DNA of 7,946 bases, taken from positions 1 to 7,946 of the forward strand of contig DAOWGG010000011.1 in NCBI GenBank assembly GCA_030637565.1. The letters run 5' to 3'. This document shows, in pieces, positions 1 through 5,135 of this stretch. A program made the translations under genes and the position numbers. The notes beneath the pieces were generated by a model. It saw nothing but the letters and a program-made list of their open reading frames with translations, did no database searches and was not told the origin of the DNA. The DNA comes from Candidatus Peregrinibacteria bacterium (GTDB taxonomy: Bacteria; Patescibacteriota; Gracilibacteria; UM-FILTER-43-11). Within the stretch, counting starts at the first letter, position 1, and the number at the start of each line of letters is the position of its first letter.

Positions 1-1
1 A

Positions 2-2395
2 GCATCCCCTACTTCAGATGCGATTGTTTCGCTGATGGGAACGAAACCCGCCTACAGCAGTTTGTGGATTAATGACCAAGAAGTGGTTCCAATGGATTCC
101 AATGAATTTTGGATTCATAATGTTCCTCTAACCAGTACCAATAATACCTTCCGAATTTACACGAAAGACGAGGAGGGAGTTAAGAGCGCTGTTAACATTG
201 TTACGATTGATTATGATGCTGCACCGCCGATTGTTGATATTGTGCCATCAGTCACTGCCACTGGAAACTATCCTTTAAGTGGAACAAAGCCAGCGGGGAC
301 TGCGATATGGGTCAACGGGAAAGAGCTGATTCCAGCGAGTGAAACCACCGTTTGGGCCGCTTATTTCCCATTAACTCCCGGGAATAATATGCTGGAAATC
401 GTGACGCGAAGTTCATTTGGAATTGAAAGTGATCCGATCATTGTTGAACTCAATTACGTGCCATCGGCAACCCCTGCCCAAGCGACGTCTTCTTCCATTT
501 CATCCGATGGAGGGGGTGGATACCGAATGCCCATTTCAACCCAATTATTTGAAGCGCGTATGGAGGAGGTCAAAGCTCAAAATGAAGCGATTGAAGCGGA
601 GCAAGAAGGAATTAAAATCGATCCTAAAAAGGATTTAAATGATCCCACGGTGATTGCAGATTATATTATTTCTTCTCAATCGGGAGATCGAAACAATACC
701 CCTAAATCAGTTTGGCCGACCGCTGAATCAAAAACAGGTATCGACTTTAAAAATCTTCAAATCACCTATCAAAAAAATAAAGCGGTAATCACTTGGAATA
801 AGATGAGCAAAGAAGTCGCCCAATTCCGTGTTTATCGCAGTCGGTATGCCTATCCGGATCGTCGTTCAAAGCACGCCAGCCGAAAAGTCGCGACAATCAA
901 ACCAAGTTCCTTTAAAAATCGTTACATCGATAAAGTCACTGAAGCGGGTGAGCGTTACACTTACCGAATTGTTGCATTGGATCACAATGGAGAAATCATT
1001 AAATCCAGTATTCAGCTGAATCCGGAGCAAATTTTTATCACCCAAAAATCAGGCAGTAAAATCAATTTTGGAAGATACACTGACCAAACGTTTGATAAGG
1101 TTTATATCGCTCAGCACAATCATCTGGATTTTGAAAGCACCAGTGATCCGAAAAAAGTACGAATCAAACCGAAAAACGGATTCCGCCTGGGAACCAAAAT
1201 TCATATTCGTTTTATCGACTGTGAACCAAAGGAAAACGGGAAGCCTTATTGTCAGGATGTGGATCAAAAAATATTGGATGTATATACCATCAAAAAACCA
1301 AGTCTTCCTCGCTTGAGTGCGCTGACCAATCTTTTGATCCCAAGTGCCCACGCCGCCCCGCCTCAGCCCGAAGAAAAAATTTATTACTACCTTTCCGACC
1401 ATTTAGGCGGAACAGATGTGGTGGTGAATGAGGATGGAAATGTGGTGGAACGAAAGGATTATCTCCCGTACGGAAGTGAGCGATTGGCCGTGAATCCCAA
1501 CGGAAATTCCGACGAGAACTATGGATTTACAGGAAAAGAATTGGACGATGAGACTGGATTGTATTACTATGGAGCTAGGTATTACGACTCGCAAATTGGT
1601 CGATTCGTAAGCCTTGATCCTTTAGTTTTAAACGAGAGTTCGAAGCCTTTTAGTGCCGTTTTACCAAACCCACAAGAACTGAATGGGTATAGTTATGTAA
1701 CAAATAACCCGTTGAAGTTTGTGGATGAGAATGGGGAGTATCAGAAGGACGTGCATTATGATTTGACTTTCTTTTTGTCGATGGCGGCAGGATTAGATTT
1801 TGGACAATCTAAAACCGTTGCGACTTTTAACCAATATACGGATGAAAATCCAGCGACTTCACCTGGAGGATATGATGCTAATGGTTTGCAAACTGCATTA
1901 AAAAATTCCAATAATGGCACTACGGAAAAGTATCATTTTGCGCCAAGGGTGGAGGCGGTCAGCAGGGTTGGGAAAGCTATTGCTGGAGGTCGTTTGGATC
2001 AATTTGGCGAAGCTCTCCATACATTTCAAGATACGTTTTCTCATGGAGGTATTACAAAATATGAACATGCTGCTCTATCTTTATTTGGTCAAAATCCAGA
2101 CATAACAAGAGATAGGCCAGAAAGAGCAATGGCGATGGCTAATTCCTCATTTAATTTATTAAGAGGGTATAATGCATTAAATAATGGTATGGGTAGTCTT
2201 AACTCCGATGAATACCAAAGTCAAACCAATGATATCTGGAATGCGATCAGTCCGTATGTTTCGCAATTTACTCTTTCAGGCGATAAAGCAAATACTGCTA
2301 TTGGAAGATCTGCGTCTTTATCACAACAAAATGCACAAGTAAGTTCTGATGGCTCCATAGAAAAAAAAGAGGAATCAATTAGTTCATCTAAGTAA
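2..2395 (+). CDS. RHS-core polymorphic-toxin-like protein, 5' partial, with Zn-PLC/S1-P1-like tip
   Basis: The frame is open to the left edge, so the first ATG at 35 is internal and about 797 residues are visible. Counting from that ATG: two Ig-like repeats (about 2-60 and 83-141), a Ser/Gly linker (142-165), a charged helix (168-200) and a fibronectin-III-like domain (about 238-330). A further beta-rich stretch ends in a signal-peptidase-like SAHAAP (437-442). The RHS-associated core lies at about 449-568, with the DHLGGT, LPYG, GFTGKE, YYGARYYD, GRFVSLDP and NNPLKFVD hallmarks. The variable tip (573-740) carries D603, H634, H662, D666, H670 and H678. The tail is rich in Ser, Gln and Glu. 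RHS-core proteins are usually exported or surface proteins whose C-terminal tip is an effector. Here no YD repeats are visible before the core. The tip's enzyme activity is inferred only from metal-ligand spacing. A small membrane protein gene follows after 31 bases. Confidence 0.9.
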   Translation, partial: ASPTSDAIVSLMGTKPAYSSLWINDQEVVPMDSNEFWIHNVPLTSTNNTFRIYTKDEEGVKSAVNIVTIDYDAAPPIVDIVPSVTATGNYPLSGTKPAGTAIWVNGKELIPASETTVWAAYFPLTPGNNMLEIVTRSSFGIESDPIIVELNYVPSATPAQATSSSISSDGGGGYRMPISTQLFEARMEEVKAQNEAIEAEQEGIKIDPKKDLNDPTVIADYIISSQSGDRNNTPKSVWPTAESKTGIDFKNLQITYQKNKAVITWNKMSKEVAQFRVYRSRYAYPDRRSKHASRKVATIKPSSFKNRYIDKVTEAGERYTYRIVALDHNGEIIKSSIQLNPEQIFITQKSGSKINFGRYTDQTFDKVYIAQHNHLDFESTSDPKKVRIKPKNGFRLGTKIHIRFIDCEPKENGKPYCQDVDQKILDVYTIKKPSLPRLSALTNLLIPSAHAAPPQPEEKIYYYLSDHLGGTDVVVNEDGNVVERKDYLPYGSERLAVNPNGNSDENYGFTGKELDDETGLYYYGARYYDSQIGRFVSLDPLVLNESSKPFSAVLPNPQELNGYSYVTNNPLKFVDENGEYQKDVHYDLTFFLSMAAGLDFGQSKTVATFNQYTDENPATSPGGYDANGLQTALKNSNNGTTEKYHFAPRVEAVSRVGKAIAGGRLDQFGEALHTFQDTFSHGGITKYEHAALSLFGQNPDITRDRPERAMAMANSSFNLLRGYNALNNGMGSLNSDEYQSQTNDIWNAISPYVSQFTLSGDKANTAIGRSASLSQQNAQVSSDGSIEKKEESISSSK
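38..457 (+). repeat. two tandem Ig-like protein repeats, 81-residue period
   Basis: Residues 2-60 and 83-141 (from the ATG at 35) align at a constant 81-residue offset. GTKPA recurs at 2 and 83, LWINDQEVVP matches IWVNGKELIP, VPLTSTNN matches FPLTPGNN, and both end in a short strand ending in Tyr. The DNA copies are clearly diverged, so this is an old domain duplication rather than a fresh tandem repeat. The residues before the first copy (SDAIVSLM) resemble those before the second, so the array probably continues to the left of the window. Such beta-sandwich repeats normally act as stalks or adhesive modules on exported proteins. Confidence 0.75.
1379..1738 (+). other. RHS repeat-associated core domain
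   Basis: Residues about 449-568 carry the ordered motif set of the RHS core: YYYLSDHLGG, a DGNVV turn, DYLPYG, YGFTGKE, DDETGLYYYGARYYD, GRFVSLDP and GYSYVTNNPLKFVDENG. In the family this module ends with an Asp-x-x-Gly element near which the tip is cleaved. Here it reads VDENG rather than the more usual VDPxG, keeping the Asp (D564). Everything after about residue 570 is unlike the core and is the expected position of the exchangeable tip. Confidence 0.9.
1751..2254 (+). other. C-terminal tip with phospholipase C/S1-P1-like metal motif
   Basis: Residues about 573-740 start with HYDLTFFLSMAAGL, followed by NQYTDENP, a KYHF histidine, ALHTFQDTFSHGG, a further His (678), and DITRDRPERAM. The order Asp603, His634, H662-x3-D666-x3-H670, His678 is that of mostly helical zinc-dependent phospholipase C/S1-P1 nuclease-fold proteins, where a short H-x3-D-x(n)-H block binds two zinc ions. 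It also recalls DUF6765-type proteins with an LHTYxDTFSH motif. Whether the substrate would be phospholipid or nucleic acid cannot be told. The motif is seen; fold and activity are inferred. Confidence 0.55.
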
Positions 2396-2407
2396 ATTTT
2401 AATTTAT

Positions 2408-2421
2408 TATAATCTTATAAA
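2408..2421 (+). promoter_or_regulatory. possible -10 elements for the small membrane protein gene
   Basis: TATAAT lies at 2408-2413 and TATAAA at 2416-2421. The second ends five bases before the ATG at 2427, close to the spacing needed for a transcript starting at the start codon. No Shine-Dalgarno sequence is present before this ATG and no good -35 is visible. The gap is almost entirely A+T, so matches could be chance. Read-through from the RHS gene is an equally simple way to transcribe the gene. Confidence 0.3.
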
Positions 2422-2426
2422 TATTA

Positions 2427-2768
2427 ATGAAGCTTAAATTTAATTATCTCTATGGATTAATTATTTCAATCATTTTTGGAGGACTATTTAGCTTTTTAAT
2501 GTTGTATATATTTTTCACAGAAGTGGATAGTGGCTCATTGTTAGGAGTAGTAAAAGAAATAATAATTTGGACCATTGGACTACCCTTAATGTTATCAATG
2601 ACGATAGCTTCAACAGGATTTGTCCGAGAATTGCTATGTAGCCCTTATGGGCAGAGTACGTTTGGCTGTTGGGGTGCAAGTAGCCTTGGAATAGCTATAT
2701 TGGTTTATGGATTAATCTTTTCTATGGGTTATTCTTTTATTTATCTAGGAAAGTCTAAAAAAGCTTAA
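2427..2768 (+). CDS. small membrane protein, candidate immunity or accessory partner of the RHS tip
   Basis: I do not recognise the family. The 113-residue product has three hydrophobic segments, about 8-30, 44-64 and 85-107, so it should sit in the cytoplasmic membrane. The N-terminus (KLK) and C-terminus (GKSKKA) are both basic, which conflicts with three crossings under the positive-inside rule, so topology is uncertain. Two cysteines (71 and 81) flank the loop between segments 2 and 3. The start is the only ATG near the left end. It lies 31 bases after the RHS stop, with no terminator between. Bases 2461-2760 contain 102 G+C of 300 by hand count (34%), lower than the upstream RHS stalk. 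A small gene just behind a polymorphic toxin tip is the usual place for an immunity gene, and a membrane location would suit a lipid-attacking tip. That role is inference from position only. Confidence 0.75.
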   Translation: MKLKFNYLYGLIISIIFGGLFSFLMLYIFFTEVDSGSLLGVVKEIIIWTIGLPLMLSMTIASTGFVRELLCSPYGQSTFGCWGASSLGIAILVYGLIFSMGYSFIYLGKSKKA

Positions 2769-2785
2769 ATAACCACGACACAACT

Positions 2786-2813
2786 GCGCATTTATCAATT
2801 ACTTCCCATGCGC
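2786..2813. repeat. 6-base inverted repeat in the convergent gap
   Basis: GCGCAT at 2786-2791 and ATGCGC at 2808-2813 form perfect arms with a 16-base loop, spanning the 3' end of the transporter gene between two converging genes. The stem is short and no T-run follows on either strand, so it is at best a weak 3'-end structure for both transcripts. Confidence 0.25.
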
Positions 2814-4262
2814 CATATGATCCGTTTTAATCCACGGTAAAGCAAGTAATGCCAGCAAGGAAGTCAATGCACCCAGTACAACCGTGAGCTGTAGCCCGCT
2901 CATTCCCAGCATTCCATCTTGAATCTGTTCATAAAGGGTTCCGCCACTGATGTAGCCAAATACCAAGCCGAAATTCATAATCGAAGCCATGACGGCAAAG
3001 TTGGTTCCTTCAAGGTTTTTAGGCGTGCTCAGTGCGACGAATTTAAGTAAGGCGAGGAACGAAAGCATATAAAGAATCCCGAGGAAGAAGTCGAGGAAGA
3101 AGTTTAGATAAATAACACCGTCGTAGGTCATTAAATACGTTCCAAAATCACTGCCTCTCGCGACCCAATAAACAGGTGTGGCCACAATAGCTCCAATGGT
3201 TCGAATAAAGGGATTCATACCAATTGTATTGGCCCAGTCGGGGTTTGTAAGAGCGAGCTGACTCAACCCAAGCCCTGCACTGATCGTAATCGTCCAAAGC
3301 AGAACTTTTTTGAGATCATATTTATCCAGCCATTTGGCGAATAGGATCGATCCAATCAGCCACCCCATATAACTCACCACTCCAAAGTAGCCAAAGGTTT
3401 CCTGATCGATGCCAAGTTGGTTCAAAAAATAATCCTGCCACGGAGCACCGAAACTAGGAGTGAATCGCCATAGAAAAATAAAAATCGCGGCTGCAAAAAT
3501 ACTTTTTCCAATCACCTTTAAATCCATTAAATGTTTAAAGTAAAAAGCAAACCAGACGAACCAAATCCCAATAATACTAAGTGACATCACAGAAGCGTTT
3601 GCACCTTCATGTGGCCAAAGCATAAAGATCGTCAAAAAGAAGGCAATCACGGCGGCATAAATGTATTTAGGGCTAATCGCCTGATGAGTTTTGAGTTCAC
3701 TGCGATCACTAATTCGTCGCTCTTTGATTAAAAAGGAAAGTCCGAATGTGATGAGTGGCATCAAGGCGGTGATTAAAAACATTCCTCGAATCCCCACAAT
3801 CTCTCGTCCCAAAAGCATTCCCGAAAGAAAGGTGGAAATAATCGCTCCCACCGTCAAAGATCCCCAGCAAATCGCCTGATAACGTCCGGCGGTTTTTTCA
3901 TTCGACTCCTGAACCACCAAACCGTCCGCAATCACATCCGTAAATCCCATACCAATGTTGGCAATCATAATTGGAATAGCATAGCTGATAAATGAATCAG
4001 CGAATTGCCAGATCCACAGCCAGCTGACCATCGTGATGATCGGCATAATGTGCAAATAAACCCGTCGGCGATACCCAAAAATCGGAACCAGATCAGTTAG
4101 AAACCCATAAATTGGCTTAATGCTCCATGAAATGGTTGGAAGCGCAGCAAGAATTCCTAATTGCACAAAATCGAGCCCGAGCTCATTGCGAGCGAATAAG
4201 AATTGAGCGAGGGCGGAAATGCCCACCATTGCTTGCACGAAATAAACAGCGGAGAAAAACAA
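2799..4262 (-). CDS. BT1/folate-biopterin-type MFS transporter
   Basis: The 487-residue, strongly hydrophobic protein (about 12 or more membrane segments) fits the folate-biopterin transporter branch of the major facilitator superfamily. Visible signatures are YFVQAMVGIS in segment 1, KPIYGFLTDLVPIFGYRRR (about 49-67), FTDVIADGLVVQ (107-118) followed by RYQAICWGS, and NLEGTNFAVMASIMNFG near the C-terminus. Known relatives carry folates, pterins or related compounds; the substrate here is unknown. The start is uncertain. The frame given begins at a TTG with no Shine-Dalgarno site. The same frame continues upstream through codons for LPFGRNE to a TAA at 4284-4286, then CTC, AAA and an ATG at 4293-4295, so a truncated or mutated N-terminus is possible. 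It lies 53 bases behind the UPF0489 gene on the same strand and is probably co-transcribed. It converges with the small membrane protein gene, 30 bases away. Confidence 0.88.
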   Translation of the reverse strand: MFFSAVYFVQAMVGISALAQFLFARNELGLDFVQLGILAALPTISWSIKPIYGFLTDLVPIFGYRRRVYLHIMPIITMVSWLWIWQFADSFISYAIPIMIANIGMGFTDVIADGLVVQESNEKTAGRYQAICWGSLTVGAIISTFLSGMLLGREIVGIRGMFLITALMPLITFGLSFLIKERRISDRSELKTHQAISPKYIYAAVIAFFLTIFMLWPHEGANASVMSLSIIGIWFVWFAFYFKHLMDLKVIGKSIFAAAIFIFLWRFTPSFGAPWQDYFLNQLGIDQETFGYFGVVSYMGWLIGSILFAKWLDKYDLKKVLLWTITISAGLGLSQLALTNPDWANTIGMNPFIRTIGAIVATPVYWVARGSDFGTYLMTYDGVIYLNFFLDFFLGILYMLSFLALLKFVALSTPKNLEGTNFAVMASIMNFGLVFGYISGGTLYEQIQDGMLGMSGLQLTVVLGALTSLLALLALPWIKTDHMAHGK

Positions 4263-4267
4263 CTCGT

Positions 4268-4277
4268 TTCGGCCGAA
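4268..4277. repeat. 10-base perfect palindrome before the transporter start
   Basis: TTCGGCCGAA reads the same on both strands. It lies between the early TAA (4284-4286) and the TTG start (4262) of the transporter. It could be an operator half-site or a small mRNA structure, or simply codons for part of a lost N-terminus (Phe-Gly-Arg in frame). No T-run follows, so it is not a terminator. Confidence 0.3.
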
Positions 4278-4315
4278 GGGAAGTTAGAGTTTCATAGGAT
4301 TGGGTTACGAAGAGA

Positions 4316-5023
4316 TTATTCTATCACGAGAGCTTTCAATGTTTCAATCGCCAGCGCCTGATCAATAAAGAAAGGGCTGGTCGAAATCGTAATCAGATCC
4401 GCCTTTTTCATCCATTCGCGCGTGTAATCAAGGCTTGAGTTCCGATCGATATAATTCATTTCGGGAGCCCAAAAATCGAGATCGATATTCAGGATAATCG
4501 AACTCTCTTGAGCACTCACTTCTATCTGTAAATCTGATTCACTTGTCACCGAAATAAGTTCGCCAATCAGTCCATCTTCCATGGCGGGCGGAATGTAATT
4601 TCCAACATTCAAAATTGAATTGGTGTATTTAAAAACCGTTTCCAAATCCCTCGAGTTCAATAACTCATCCGGTTTGCGAGTGTCTTTGTGTTGGTCAATA
4701 TGAACCAACGTCGCAGATTCTGAAATCAATCCTTTTTGAAGCGCTTCGTACCAAAAATAAAAAACATGATTATGATTATCGACCACTACGATCGGCTTCT
4801 TCGTCTCAGGATGGGGAATGCGGACAAAATGCCTTAACCCTTTGCAGGATTTCAGGTCTCCATTTTCATCTGTGTCCTCAAAAACAATCTCATCGCCCAT
4901 CCCCACGTTCTCTAAATTCCCCTCAATCAAGTCTGGCACATAAAGCTTAGGTTTCACTCGCTTGTCGAACGAAAACGCATTATTACTCACGCTATCAGTG
5001 ATGAAAAAATGATTTTGATACAT
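4316..5023 (-). CDS. UPF0489 family protein, arginase-like metal motifs
   Basis: The 235-residue soluble protein belongs to the UPF0489 family (Pfam PF12640; human C5orf22 is a member). Counting from the ATG at 5023, DNHNH (82-86), HIDQHKD (108-114, with D110, H112, D114), NVGN (139-142), NIDLDFW (179-185, with D181 and D183) and STSPFFIDQA (214-223) are all present in family order. They correspond to the dimanganese-binding blocks of the arginase/deacetylase fold (the GGDH, DAHxD and DxD motifs). Some family members act as peptide arginases, turning arginine into ornithine in ribosomally made peptides; whether this one does is unknown. A GTG at 5038 would add five residues, but a TATAAT lies over that extension and points to the ATG as the first base of the transcript. 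It is followed after 53 bases by the transporter gene and separated from the reductase by a terminator. Confidence 0.88.
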   Translation of the reverse strand: MYQNHFFITDSVSNNAFSFDKRVKPKLYVPDLIEGNLENVGMGDEIVFEDTDENGDLKSCKGLRHFVRIPHPETKKPIVVVDNHNHVFYFWYEALQKGLISESATLVHIDQHKDTRKPDELLNSRDLETVFKYTNSILNVGNYIPPAMEDGLIGELISVTSESDLQIEVSAQESSIILNIDLDFWAPEMNYIDRNSSLDYTREWMKKADLITISTSPFFIDQALAIETLKALVIE

Positions 5024-5029
5024 GACGCT

Positions 5030-5035
5030 ATTATA
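5030..5035 (-). promoter_or_regulatory. consensus -10 box placing the transcript start at the UPF0489 ATG
   Basis: On the minus strand TATAAT is followed by exactly six bases (AGCGTC) and then ATG (5023-5021). With the usual -12 to -7 position of the hexamer, transcription would start at the A of the start codon, giving a leaderless mRNA. No Shine-Dalgarno site exists. The -35 position falls in the terminator stem (about 5053-5058) and is a poor match, so strength or an activator dependence cannot be judged. Confidence 0.55.
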
Positions 5036-5047
5036 CACAAATCATTT

Positions 5048-5094
5048 AAAAAACCCCGTCCTCCGTAGCTTTATGCGTAGGGGACAGGGTTTTT
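5048..5094 (-). terminator. intrinsic terminator of the ribonucleotide reductase gene
   Basis: On the minus strand AAAAACCCTGTCC (5094-5082) pairs with GGACGGGGTTTTT (5061-5049) around a 20-base loop. There is a single internal U-G wobble, and the second arm runs into T residues down to 5048. It lies 42 bases past the reductase stop. On the plus strand the wobble becomes a C-A mismatch, although a T-rich run also follows there (5090-5107), and no plus-strand gene ends nearby. It is therefore best assigned to the minus strand, insulating the UPF0489-transporter unit from reductase transcription. Confidence 0.8.
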
Positions 5095-5135
5095 ATTTTT
5101 ATTTTTTGGCTATCCAATCGACGAATCAATTGGGT

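Noticed and set aside
1049..1402. 117-residue minus-strand frame inside the RHS gene
   Set aside because: It lies wholly opposite a well-supported coding region with recognisable domains, and its own product shows no motif.
5024..5038. GTG start extending the UPF0489 protein by five residues
   Set aside because: The TATAAT that best explains transcription lies within this extension, and no ribosome site precedes the GTG; the ATG at 5023 is preferred.
5090..5107. plus-strand terminator using the T-rich run after the hairpin
   Set aside because: No plus-strand gene ends before it, and on that strand the stem has a C-A mismatch; the minus-strand reading fits better.
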